From the NCBI RefSeq assembly GCF_009602435.1, contig NZ_VZDQ01000024.1, forward strand, positions 248,001-312,000: a stretch of DNA of 64,000 bases. The letters run 5' to 3'. Below the pieces are notes generated by a model. It worked only from the letters and a program-made list of their open reading frames with translations, searched no databases and was not told the DNA's origin. Origin of the DNA: Sediminibacillus terrae (GTDB lineage: Bacteria > Bacillota > Bacilli > Bacillales > Amphibacillaceae). The position numbers were made by a program, and so were the translations under genes. Below, in pieces: positions 8,388 to 16,497 of the stretch (positions within the stretch are counted from its first letter, which is position 1; the number at the start of each line of letters is the position of its first letter).

Positions 8388-8771
8388 CTTCCCCCCTCCC
8401 TCGTTTTCCAATGATTCCCCATGAAAATAATTATCGCTGGTAACGCAAGACATGTTATCATATTGTATACTAATACTAACGATACATCGGCCTATGCCGT
8501 GGTTTTTCCGGTGACAGATGGAAGGCCGGAATCCCTCTGCCCAAGTTTTTGAAATCAAGCTAAAGGGAATATTCTTTTAGTGCGTGTTCACAATGGAAGG
8601 TGAGAAGGACCTAGAAGTTCAGGGCCGCGTGGACTTGTGCATCGGAACGTACACAATCGATACGTGCGAAGCGGAAAAGCAAGCCAACGAATAAATTTCA
8701 AGTATCCATTTCACCGGATATTAGACCCATTTCTTTTCATACGGATTTTCTATCAATTTCTATTAGGTGTG
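8388..8771 (+). other. Long intergenic/leader region before ypmR
   Basis: These 384 nt contain no convincing gene. Short complementary arms are visible, such as TTGTG/CACAA around 8635-8656, and a GGCC-rich stretch near 8490-8535. A 34-codon frame at 8593-8694 lacks a ribosome binding site. The segment could be a structured leader of the downstream gene, but it matches no riboswitch consensus that I recognise. Confidence 0.35.
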
Positions 8772-9707
8772 ATGACGTTGCGTAATAAATACTCCAAGAC
8801 TATCATCGGTGCCGTTTTATTGATTTTGCTACTGGCTATTGTCACCTTTCAGGCAATCCAGACATCTGAAAGCGACAATGCCGAAAAAAATTTCAGTCCT
8901 GAAACACAGGAAAAAGATCTGGAAGTGACTGAAGAAATACCAGATGATACAAAACTGCAAAAAGCCGAAGAGACAGAAGAAGAAGAACAGCCCTTGGCAG
9001 AAGATATCAAAGATAAGGTCAGCCAGGTGATCGAGAGCGCCCTCGGGTTATTTGTCAAAAAGGATCTGGACATTGTCGCAATCGGGGATTCGCTTACACA
9101 AGGGGTAGGTGATACTTCTCATAATGGCGGTTATGTTGGAATTCTGGGGAACACCTTGAACGATGACGGCCAACAAAAAGTGGACATCGTCAATTACGGT
9201 AAACGGGGAAACCGTTCCGACCAGCTGTTGAAACGGTTGGACCAGACTGAAATAAAGAATTCCATCGAAGAAGCCGATATCGTACTCGTCACCATCGGTG
9301 CGAATGATATCATGAAAGTAGTGAAAAACAACTTCACCAACCTGGAATACGAACCATTTGTGAAAGAACAGGCAAATTACATGGTGCGGCTTCGAAAAAT
9401 ATTTGATAAGATGTTGGAATTAAATCCTGATGCCACCATCTATTTAATCGGATTTTATAATCCATTCGAAAACTACTTCAGCGATGTCGAACAATTAGGG
9501 CAGATTATCGACGATTGGAACGGTACAGGAAGTACAGTGGCTCTGGAATATGAACAAGTCAACTATATTCCAACCAAGGATTTGTTTGCAAGTACAGATC
9601 AAGATTTGCTTTACGAAGATAATTTCCATCCAAATAACACCGGATATAAATTAATAGCTGAACGGGTTCTTGAATATATCAGGCCGGAAATAGAACGTTC
9701 AGAATAA
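8772..9707 (+). CDS. ypmR: SGNH/GDSL-family hydrolase, YpmR-like, membrane-anchored
   Basis: This 311-residue protein has an N-terminal membrane anchor (about residues 9-28), a Glu-rich linker (about 33-75), and an SGNH esterase/lipase domain. The blocks are IGDSLTQG (nucleophile Ser107), an NYG turn, GANDI (Asn178) and DNFHPN (Asp283, His286), so the catalytic set is complete. Extracytoplasmic location is inferred from the anchor. The ATG at 8772 is chosen because it starts just before the hydrophobic segment and has AGGTG upstream. An in-frame ATG at 8637 would add 45 unlikely residues. The next gene is ypmS-like, 25 nt downstream, the same order as in Bacillus subtilis. The substrate is not known. 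Confidence 0.87.
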   Translation: MTLRNKYSKTIIGAVLLILLLAIVTFQAIQTSESDNAEKNFSPETQEKDLEVTEEIPDDTKLQKAEETEEEEQPLAEDIKDKVSQVIESALGLFVKKDLDIVAIGDSLTQGVGDTSHNGGYVGILGNTLNDDGQQKVDIVNYGKRGNRSDQLLKRLDQTEIKNSIEEADIVLVTIGANDIMKVVKNNFTNLEYEPFVKEQANYMVRLRKIFDKMLELNPDATIYLIGFYNPFENYFSDVEQLGQIIDDWNGTGSTVALEYEQVNYIPTKDLFASTDQDLLYEDNFHPNNTGYKLIAERVLEYIRPEIERSE

Positions 9708-9732
9708 GCTTTAACAAGAGGGGAATAGAACA

Positions 9733-10347
9733 ATGAGTGAAGAAAAATCGCAGAAACAGAGGAACTGGAAACGTTGGTTTCTTGTACTTGCAGGAATAAA
9801 TATAGCTGTTATCCTGCTCCTTCTGTTTCTGATATTCATCCCTTCCTGGTCAAACCCGTCACTTGATTGGGAAGAGCTGGAACAAACACCGGGAGCTGAA
9901 TTCACAGTCACTTCCAGCAAGCAAAACTTAAGTGAGCTGGTCAACGCTTATGTTGATCAAATGTTCAACGATACTACCGGAAAATATGAGGTATCCATGG
10001 AAGATGATGTGGAGTTTACCGGATCACTCAAAGCCTTCAGTGCAGAAATCCCTTTTTCCATCCGGTTGGAGCCGATTGTCCAGGAAAACGGGGACCTCGT
10101 CCTCAAACAAAAAGACATTTCCCTGGGATTGCTGTATTTGCCCAAAAGAAAAGTGCTGGAATATCTGAATAAAAGCTACCCGACCCCTGATTGGGTGGTC
10201 GTCAATCCAGAAGAGGAAACGATTTACATTGCCATCACCCAAATGGAAATGAAGAGTAACTTCAAAGTCAAAGCGGAAAAATTTGATTTGGAGAATGATG
10301 ATATTTCCTTCCGCATCAAGGTGCCTAATGAAACGCTGGGGCTTTGA
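9733..10347 (+). CDS. ypmS: YpmS family protein (DUF2140)
   Basis: This 204-residue protein has a basic N terminus, one membrane segment (about residues 16-38: LVLAGINIAVILLLLFLIF) and an extracytoplasmic domain typical of YpmS, with FSAEIPFSIRLEPIVQENGDLVLKQ near the middle. AAGAGGGG lies upstream of the ATG. It follows ypmR closely and the two are probably co-transcribed, ending at a hairpin at 10355. No biochemical function is established for the family. Confidence 0.88.
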   Translation: MSEEKSQKQRNWKRWFLVLAGINIAVILLLLFLIFIPSWSNPSLDWEELEQTPGAEFTVTSSKQNLSELVNAYVDQMFNDTTGKYEVSMEDDVEFTGSLKAFSAEIPFSIRLEPIVQENGDLVLKQKDISLGLLYLPKRKVLEYLNKSYPTPDWVVVNPEEETIYIAITQMEMKSNFKVKAEKFDLENDDISFRIKVPNETLGL

Positions 10348-10354
10348 TGCCGCC

Positions 10355-10385
10355 TGCGGCAACCTTGTAAGGTTGGCCGCTTTTT
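10355..10385 (+). terminator. Intrinsic terminator after ypmS
   Basis: GCGGC-AACCTT and AAGGTT-GCCGC pair across a 2-nt loop with one bulged base, followed by TTTTTATT on the plus strand. It separates ypmS from the convergent liaR-like gene. Confidence 0.75.
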
Positions 10386-11019
10386 ATTCGGGAACAAGTC
10401 CCTGACGATAGGCATACACCGCAGCTTGGGTGCGATCCTGTACCTCCAGCTTGCTTAAAATGTTACTGACGTGCACTTTTGCTGTTTTCAGGGCGATGAA
10501 CAATTCGTCAGCAATTTCCTGATTGGTCTTTCCTTGTGCGACCAGTAACAGCACCTCCATCTCCCGAGCCGTCAAGCTTTCATGCGGAAGAGTCGTCCTT
10601 CTGTTTCTCATTTTTGCCATCACCTTATTGGTGACTTCTGGCTCGAATACCGCTTCTCCTTGGTATGTGGAACGGATTGCCTGTGCTATTTCACTGGCTT
10701 TAGATGTTTTTAACAAGTAACTGGAAGCACCCGCTTCTAGAGCAGGATACACTTTTTCATCGTCAATGAAACTGGTCACGACAATGATTTTCGCTTCCGG
10801 CCAGGCTTGGACAATCTTTTCTGTCGCTTCGATTCCATCCATCCCCTCCATGACCAGATCCATCAGAATAATATCCGGACGCAGCTCCAGCGCCAATTCA
10901 ATCGCTTTTTTTCCATTATCGGCTTCGGCGATCACTTCGATATCCGGCTGGGTAGTCAAATAAGCACTTACCCCGATCCGGACCATTTCATGATCGTCGA
11001 CAAACAATACCTTAATCAT
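10384..11019 (-). CDS. liaR: LiaR/VraR-like response regulator
   Basis: This 211-residue NarL/FixJ-type regulator has a receiver domain with the DD pair (VDDHE) near residue 8, phosphoacceptor Asp54 (ILMDLVM), a conserved Thr/Ser (VVTSF) and Lys (LLKTS), and a LuxR-type helix-turn-helix at about 148-200 ([15 protein letters not shown]...). It should activate the envelope-stress genes upstream once phosphorylated by LiaS. The ATG at 11019, spaced 8 nt from AGAGGG, is preferred over GTG/ATG codons slightly upstream. It overlaps the liaS stop by 8 nt, in a liaF-liaS-liaR order. Confidence 0.93.
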   Translation of the reverse strand: MIKVLFVDDHEMVRIGVSAYLTTQPDIEVIAEADNGKKAIELALELRPDIILMDLVMEGMDGIEATEKIVQAWPEAKIIVVTSFIDDEKVYPALEAGASSYLLKTSKASEIAQAIRSTYQGEAVFEPEVTNKVMAKMRNRRTTLPHESLTAREMEVLLLVAQGKTNQEIADELFIALKTAKVHVSNILSKLEVQDRTQAAVYAYRQGLVPE

Positions 11020-12052
11020 GTCCATCACCCTCTGACTTTATTACCGGCACTCTTACTTCCAATCTCGTCCCTCTATCCGGCAAACTAATGATTTTGATGG
11101 CAGCCCCCACTTCGGCCGCCCGTTCTTTCATATTCTGCAGCCCATAAGATCCGGACTGGCTTTTTTCCACATGGAACCCCACCCCATCATCGATCACCCG
11201 TAAAATGACCTGGTCTCCGTTTTCAATGAGCAGAATATCCAGTGCGTGGGCTTTAGCATGGCGCAATGTATTGGACACTGACTCCTGCAAAATGCGAAAA
11301 AGATGATCTTCAATCCCTCTTTCAAGTTGTACGTCGTCCATTTTCCAGGAAATATCTATCGGGACCTTTTGTTTCAGCTCTCCCAGCAGCTGTTCGATTC
11401 CTTCCTGAAGAGATTTCCCTTTCAATGCAGCAGGCCGCAAGTGCAAGAGCAGCGCCCGCATTTCCAGCTGGGACTGCTGAACCATCGCTTCGATTTGTTC
11501 CAACTGCAAAGAGACTGCTTCATCGTTATTCAGTTCATTGAGCGCAGAAATCAACATCGAAGCAGCAAACAGCTCCTGACTGACGGAATCGTGCAGCTCT
11601 CTGGCCAATCGGTTTCTTTCCTCCGATATGACACGCTCGATTTCCTTCTCTTGGCTCTCCACCCGCTCGGTTGCCATTTTTTGAGCAAGTTTTGTCTGGT
11701 CGTAAATATAGGTTTGGAGTTTTGCAGCTTTCTCCTGTATGGCACGCACTTCAGCCAACGAAGCAGATTCCTCAAGAGTTCGCTTATAGTCCTGGTTTCT
11801 ATCCAGCACCGTTTCCAATAAGCTTAATTGTTTTTTCCAAAAAAGTCCTTCCGCAATTCCGAAGCTGCCCCCTGCCGCCAATGTTATCACGATGATAAAT
11901 ACGGCAAACGGCAATTCCCATACTTTTCGTTGCCAAAGAGCCCCCCAGTCATCGAACGGAAAACCAATCCAGAATACGACCGAGAATACCACCAGCAAAA
12001 CCAAAGCCGTCAACAAACCGACGACAAGCGAGCGTTGCACGACGTTTTTCAT
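11012..12052 (-). CDS. liaS: LiaS/VraS-like sensor histidine kinase
   Basis: This 346-residue intramembrane-sensing kinase has two N-terminal membrane helices (residues about 8-30 and 42-64) with a very short external loop, a coiled region, the HisKA_3 H-box ([15 protein letters not shown]), an N-box ([11 protein letters not shown]) and G-box (VIDDGVGF). It partners LiaR and is normally held off by LiaF until cell-wall antibiotics or envelope damage act. The ATG at 12052 overlaps the liaF stop as ATGA and has GAGGTG upstream; the longer in-frame extension to 12157 lies entirely within liaF and is rejected. Confidence 0.93.
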   Translation of the reverse strand: MKNVVQRSLVVGLLTALVLLVVFSVVFWIGFPFDDWGALWQRKVWELPFAVFIIVITLAAGGSFGIAEGLFWKKQLSLLETVLDRNQDYKRTLEESASLAEVRAIQEKAAKLQTYIYDQTKLAQKMATERVESQEKEIERVISEERNRLARELHDSVSQELFAASMLISALNELNNDEAVSLQLEQIEAMVQQSQLEMRALLLHLRPAALKGKSLQEGIEQLLGELKQKVPIDISWKMDDVQLERGIEDHLFRILQESVSNTLRHAKAHALDILLIENGDQVILRVIDDGVGFHVEKSQSGSYGLQNMKERAAEVGAAIKIISLPDRGTRLEVRVPVIKSEGDGHD

Positions 12053-12774
12053 ATGCGCTTCACCTCTATTTTGCCGGCCAGCATCGAAGTGACGATTTTC
12101 ACCTTTTGTTTCGCCTGGTGGTAATTTTCGGTTTCGAGATGGATAACCTTGTTCCACATGTGATCTTCTGCGTAATCAAGAATCTCGGCGGTTCCCAACA
12201 AGGTGGAATGGCTGATGCTTATTTCTATTTCATAAGGGACAAGTATCTCGATGTTGCCGAAGAGATTGCGGATTAAAACGACCGACTCCCCTTTTGGCAG
12301 CACCGTATTATTCATATCGATAATCGAATCGCCGATACCTGTCTGAATATTGATATCCTGCCATTCGTATGCCCCTGTGCTGGTTTTTTGGCGGCCGAAC
12401 CATTTATTGGTGAACATCGCCGGACGCTGGACAGTCTCTCCATTCGTGCCATTCTCCCCAAATTGCGGCTGATAGTACACCGGTTGTTTTTTGGAATGAT
12501 ACCATTTGAGCACAAAATAAGCGACGATGGTTAATAGTAAGAATTTGAAGGCGACCGTGTTGAGAATCATGATGATCAGTCCGACCAAGCCTGCCCAAAA
12601 CACGAGTCTTCCCCAAGATTTGTCAATCCGCTTCCGACCATAGTAAATGGCCGCACTGTAAAGGAAAATAAAGAAGAGAAGCCAAGGTCCATCAAAAAGC
12701 AATTCAAACACAAAAATGACGACCGTAATTAGCAAGATCATATCGATGAGGTCTGTATTTTTACGATTAAACAT
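12049..12774 (-). CDS. liaF: LiaF/VraT-like membrane inhibitor
   Basis: This 241-residue protein has three or four hydrophobic segments in its first ~100 residues and a soluble C-terminal domain (VLIRNLFGNIEILVPYEIEISISHS...) typical of LiaF/YvqF. In the family it restrains LiaS in unstressed cells. AGAGGAGC lies upstream of the ATG. It opens the liaFSR unit, 300 nt downstream of liaH, with two hairpins in the gap. Confidence 0.92.
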   Translation of the reverse strand: MFNRKNTDLIDMILLITVVIFVFELLFDGPWLLFFIFLYSAAIYYGRKRIDKSWGRLVFWAGLVGLIIMILNTVAFKFLLLTIVAYFVLKWYHSKKQPVYYQPQFGENGTNGETVQRPAMFTNKWFGRQKTSTGAYEWQDINIQTGIGDSIIDMNNTVLPKGESVVLIRNLFGNIEILVPYEIEISISHSTLLGTAEILDYAEDHMWNKVIHLETENYHQAKQKVKIVTSMLAGKIEVKRI

Positions 12775-13074
12775 AAGGCTGCTCCTCTTTTTCTAATTAG
12801 CTGTCCCAATAGACGGCGATCCCGTTACGGAGATGCTCCTCGCTCATTCGCTGACTGCTATCTCCAAAAGCTGCGCATACAACTTGTTTGCGCAGCTTTT
12901 GGAAATTCATTAAAAACGCCATGTATTCCCTTCATCAGCTAAACGATGGGGCACTTCGATCATACAGCCAATTCCCAAAACATGAAGGCGTACGACTAGT
13001 ACGCCATCCAGTTTTTATCAGCTAGTACGTTCCCTTCTAGATTACCAGAACTCATATGCGAGGAGAAGCGCTAA
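12775..13074 (-). other. liaH-liaF intergenic region with two hairpins
   Basis: The gap has no gene. It holds two strong hairpins read on the minus strand: 12987-13005 (GGCGTAC / GTACGCC, 5-nt loop) and 12864-12902 (14-bp arms CCAAAAGCTGCGCA / TGCGCAGCTTTTGG). Neither has a long T run, so they may be partial terminators or RNA-processing signals that make liaH transcripts more abundant than liaFSR, as is known for the Bacillus subtilis lia operon. Confidence 0.6.
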
Positions 13075-13698
13075 TTATTCCGCTCTTTTTTCTAATTCAG
13101 CGATGCGGGCGTCCAGTGTATAGCTTCGGTATTCAGCGTTCACCTGGTTTTCCAGACGCTCGATGTAATCTTCCATTTCAGCAAAGGTTGCATTGCTTTG
13201 ATCGGCAAAACGATCAGTGTGGAGCACATTATTCATCCCTTTGTGAGCTTGCGCTGCGTTCTCCCGTCCCTTCAACTCCATCCTTTTTACATAGAGATCC
13301 TTCAGCTTATGCTTCATCTCTACATATTTGCTTTCCAGGGATTCCAGTTCCTTGATGGCGTTTCGTTTGATGGATTCCAGCTTATCCGCCCGTTCCTCAA
13401 AATACACCTGATCCTTATGGGCTTGTTCATGCAGTTCCTGTTCATTTGCCTTCAAGGCAATTTCAGCCTGTCGCTTACGCTTGTCCGCCATAGCGGCGGC
13501 CTGATGGAATTCTCTGGTGAACTCCTGCTTGAGGGCATATTGCTTTTCCATGTGGCCCCTGATTTTCTTCACTTCCTGTTCACAGCGGCGTACATATTGA
13601 TTGATTTGTGCGATCGGATTTTTTCGCTCCTTTTGATCAAGCATCTCATTAAAATCGGCTGAAATCGTGTCCTTAATTCTCGTAAATAAATTACTCAT
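13075..13698 (-). CDS. liaH: LiaH, PspA/IM30-family membrane-stress protein
   Basis: This 207-residue, almost wholly helical, charged protein has a short N-terminal amphipathic stretch (MSNLFTRIKDTISADFNEMLD) and long coiled coils (about residues 28-160). This is the PspA/IM30/Vipp1 plan; these proteins form oligomeric scaffolds on stressed membranes. AGGAG lies upstream of the ATG. It follows a small membrane protein by 31 nt, the same arrangement as liaI-liaH, and the LiaFSR genes follow. Confidence 0.92.
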   Translation of the reverse strand: MSNLFTRIKDTISADFNEMLDQKERKNPIAQINQYVRRCEQEVKKIRGHMEKQYALKQEFTREFHQAAAMADKRKRQAEIALKANEQELHEQAHKDQVYFEERADKLESIKRNAIKELESLESKYVEMKHKLKDLYVKRMELKGRENAAQAHKGMNNVLHTDRFADQSNATFAEMEDYIERLENQVNAEYRSYTLDARIAELEKRAE

Positions 13699-13729
13699 TT
13701 TTCATCCAACTCCTCTTCTATGTTTTGTT

Positions 13730-14062
13730 CTACCAGGATCCTTTTGCGTTTTCGTTAAAGAGACCATCATCCAGAGAACTGGTTTCGTGTCTGTCTTTTT
13801 TCCACACTTTATAGGTATAGTACAAAACGACGAAAGCAGCTACTCCAATCAATGCAGGGAGGTTTGCCAAGGAAATCGAAAGACCGATCAGAATGGCGAT
13901 TGCCCAAAGCGCCTTCTGGCCGATTGTATCCGCAAGAACGAACTTTTTCACTGCATAGTAAGAAACAACCAGACTGACAGCCAGTAAAATCATCGGTCCA
14001 AGATTGGCCAGGACGAGGATGACTGCTGTCACACCAAGTAATAGCAACAGGAATGTTTTCAT
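13730..14062 (-). CDS. Small membrane protein, Lmo0954-type, in the LiaI position
   Basis: This 110-residue protein has three or four hydrophobic helices in its first ~85 residues and a short polar tail (YKVWKKDRHETSS). It resembles the small membrane proteins annotated as Lmo0954 family that precede LiaH in many Bacillaceae, where they probably serve as a membrane anchor for LiaH in place of LiaI. AAGGAGG lies at ideal spacing upstream of the ATG at 14062; the in-frame extension to 14104 has no ribosome binding site. Co-transcription with liaH is likely. Confidence 0.8.
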   Translation of the reverse strand: MKTFLLLLLGVTAVILVLANLGPMILLAVSLVVSYYAVKKFVLADTIGQKALWAIAILIGLSISLANLPALIGVAAFVVLYYTYKVWKKDRHETSSLDDGLFNENAKGSW

Positions 14063-14139
14063 GTCGATATCCTCCTTTCTTGTCTCTATCTTAAAGGGAA
14101 TCATGAGTGAATATAACGACCTGGAGCTATAACTTTCAC

Positions 14140-14155
14140 TAAGCCTGAAGGCTTA
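14140..14155. promoter_or_regulatory. Perfect 16-bp palindrome upstream of the liaH operon
   Basis: TAAGCCTGAAGGCTTA is a perfect dyad 78 nt upstream of the small membrane protein start. Its position fits a LiaR operator, but I cannot match it to a LiaR consensus from memory with certainty. Confidence 0.45.
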
Positions 14156-14286
14156 TCCCAGGCAATTGATTTAAAAAATCGTGAACAAGGCGTTTCGTTT
14201 CCACCAAACAGAGGCAATATAAAAAAGCGTACTTATTTATCGATGCTATATAATTACCTGCAAGCTACGGGAAGGAAGGATAACAA

Positions 14287-15267
14287 ATGAAAGAATTGTG
14301 GAGCCTGCTCAAACAAGGAACGAAATCTTCTTTGTGGGCGGCGACAATCAACATTGTCGTCGGAATTATCAAAACTATCGCCTACTTCATCACAGGGAAC
14401 GTAGCCATGTTTGCGGAAATGATGCACAGTTATGCAGATGCGGCCAACCAATTGTTCGTATTCACCGGTTCGGCATTAAGTAAAAAATCGCCGACAGACC
14501 GGTTTCCGAATGGATTCGGTCGTCTGGTGAACCTAGTCCTTCTCGGAGCCGTTTTGATTGTCGGGATTCTCGCTTATGAGACGATAAAAGAGGGGATCCA
14601 TCATATTTTTCAACCTGAAGGACATGAAGGCTGGTTTTGGCTCAACATAGGTGTACTGGGAGTATCATTTCTTCTGGAAGGATTTGTCCTGACGAAAGCA
14701 ATGAAGGAAATAACCGAGCATGTTGCCGATGAGGAAAAGAAAGGGTTGAAGCTAGTTACGCAAAGCTTTAAACATGCCAAGGAGGCAAACCCAGCGACAA
14801 AACTTGTATTTTTAGAGGACCTGGTTGCGACACTGGGTGCACTGATTGCCATGATTGCCATCGCTCTTTCCAGCTATACGCCTTTTCACAGTGCCACTGG
14901 CTATGCTTCTGTCATTATCGGCCTGTTATTGTTTATCGTGGTCGGAAGGATTTTCCTCGATAACGCCGCAGGGGCGCTGGGAATCACTGTACCTGAAATG
15001 GAAAACGCGATTGGCAACCTGGCTATAAAGGAAGCGATGGTCAAAGACATCAAACGCCTTCATGTCATCAAAGAAGGCGACCAGCGCCACGTCGAGTTGA
15101 AAATTGAAGTAGACCCCAAAGTGACCATAGCCGAAGCTGATGACATGCGGGATCGTCTCGAAAAAAATATCATGTCCCAAAAAGGGGTCACAGACGTAAT
15201 TATCGAATTTGATGAAGACGACCAGGTTCCGAGCTGGTCCAGAACATCTGAAAAAGAAAACGAATAA
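14287..15267 (+). CDS. Cation diffusion facilitator (CDF) family transporter
   Basis: This 326-residue protein has five or six membrane helices and a C-terminal cytoplasmic alpha-beta domain ending in a metal-binding-like fold (VKDIKRLHVIKEGDQRHVELKIEV). Helix 2 carries the standard HSYAD (HxxxD) metal site. Helix 5, however, reads VFLEDLVATLGA where most CDF members have HxxxD, so the transport site is atypical and resembles the SLC30A9-like branch. It may export Zn, Fe, Mn or Co, or have a different role. The ATG has AAGGAAGG upstream. It stands alone, divergent from the lia cluster. Confidence 0.88.
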   Translation: MKELWSLLKQGTKSSLWAATINIVVGIIKTIAYFITGNVAMFAEMMHSYADAANQLFVFTGSALSKKSPTDRFPNGFGRLVNLVLLGAVLIVGILAYETIKEGIHHIFQPEGHEGWFWLNIGVLGVSFLLEGFVLTKAMKEITEHVADEEKKGLKLVTQSFKHAKEANPATKLVFLEDLVATLGALIAMIAIALSSYTPFHSATGYASVIIGLLLFIVVGRIFLDNAAGALGITVPEMENAIGNLAIKEAMVKDIKRLHVIKEGDQRHVELKIEVDPKVTIAEADDMRDRLEKNIMSQKGVTDVIIEFDEDDQVPSWSRTSEKENE

Positions 15268-15720
15268 TCCAGGATATGGCACAAAATCACTTTTAAATTC
15301 TTAGGAAAGACTTCCTTTTATGCTGTTGTCGAGTGCTTCGCATGCCACGGCAAGAAATTGCGCTTTTCACGGACATGGGATTCAACTTGCCCGGGAAAAG
15401 CGAAGCCCCTTGCCGCAGCGGTTGCAAACGCAGTCAAAATGAGAAGAAATGAAAGGTAGTCCATTTAAAAATAATTCCCCTTTTCTTTCATGGCTTATCC
15501 AACCGACCCTACAGTAGTTCCTTTCATACCAGCTAACCCGCTGTTTTCCGTTTGTTTTTTTCCGTTCCTCGTTTCCTGTAAAAGAAGGCTAACAAAGTTT
15601 GAAATAAAAGTATGAGGGAAAAAGGAAACAATTACGGTAATAATAACAAGAATTCTGTAAGCGTTTTCTAACCTAGGGACTGGCCAATGGATATCTAAAG
15701 AATAGAAAGGGGGGAGTCTA
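15268..15720. other. Intergenic region with a long inverted repeat
   Basis: No gene is supported here. Around 15348-15415 are nested arms (CGGCAAG...GCGCTTTTC and GGAAAAGCG...CTTGCCG) that could fold into a 68-nt hairpin. The AAGCGAAG-CCCCTTGCCG half resembles the repeat segment seen near 24450, 34280 and 55750. The rest, from 15420 to the ribosome binding site of the next gene, is AT-rich with no clear signal. Confidence 0.5.
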
Positions 15721-16392
15721 ATGTTTTTATCAATTATTTTTAAACTGTTGATCGGTTTGATTGGCATTGTAGCAATCACCAGATTTTTAGGGAAAAAGGA
15801 ATTGTCGCAAGTTACCCCACTAGATTTTGTATATGTTTTGATTTTAGGCGGAATCATCGAGGAAGCAATTTATGATCAAAACACTAAATTTTATCACGTG
15901 CTATTTGCTTTATTCCTTTGGGGATTCTTAATATGGGGAGTTGAAAAAATAACGCAAAAATTCGAAACCCTGCGTACGATCATGAAAGGAAAAAATGTTG
16001 TACTCATTGAAGATGGAAAAGTGAATGTAAAAACGATCAAAGAAAACAAATTAGAAATTGAAGAAATCCGCACCTTATTGCGTATGAAAGGTATCTTTTC
16101 TATTAATCAAGTTCAATTTGCCATTTTGGAAACCAGCGGCATGATTAGTGTAATAGAGCAAGCAAAAAATGAACCAGTTACAAAAAAAGAGTTACTCGAG
16201 GACTATACAGAAAACGCTCCTTCTTATTTGTTGATCGAGGAAAAAGAAATCAAGGAAGACAATCTAAAGAAAATGGGTAAAGAGAAAGATTGGATTTTGA
16301 GCGAACTCAAAAAGAAGGGGTATCAATTAAACGATATTTATTTTGCTGAATGGAATAAAAAAGAGGGGCTTTTCATCCAAGTGTACCAATAG
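15721..16392 (+). CDS. DUF421 (YetF/YcaP-family) membrane protein
   Basis: This 223-residue protein has two or three membrane helices in the first ~80 residues and a cytoplasmic region of the YetF/YcaP type, including the conserved ITRFLGKKELSQVTPLDFV stretch near residue 17 and VLIEDGKV near residue 96. AAAGGGGGGAG lies immediately upstream of the ATG. The coding region is richer in A+T and Lys than its neighbours. The family's role is unknown; several members are linked to stress or spore functions. It is followed by a convergent gene. Confidence 0.88.
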   Translation: MFLSIIFKLLIGLIGIVAITRFLGKKELSQVTPLDFVYVLILGGIIEEAIYDQNTKFYHVLFALFLWGFLIWGVEKITQKFETLRTIMKGKNVVLIEDGKVNVKTIKENKLEIEEIRTLLRMKGIFSINQVQFAILETSGMISVIEQAKNEPVTKKELLEDYTENAPSYLLIEEKEIKEDNLKKMGKEKDWILSELKKKGYQLNDIYFAEWNKKEGLFIQVYQ

Positions 16393-16497
16393 GAGATGAA
16401 TCAAAAGCATAATAACAGATAAAAGGTAACAAACACCTCTTTGGAACAGCATTTGCTACCTCTTGCCTGTTACTTAACTTTCTATGGAAAATCCCGT

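Noticed and set aside
8593-8694. 34-codon frame (ATG to TAA) upstream of ypmR
   Set aside because: There is no ribosome binding site and the composition is not distinctive; it may be part of a leader instead.
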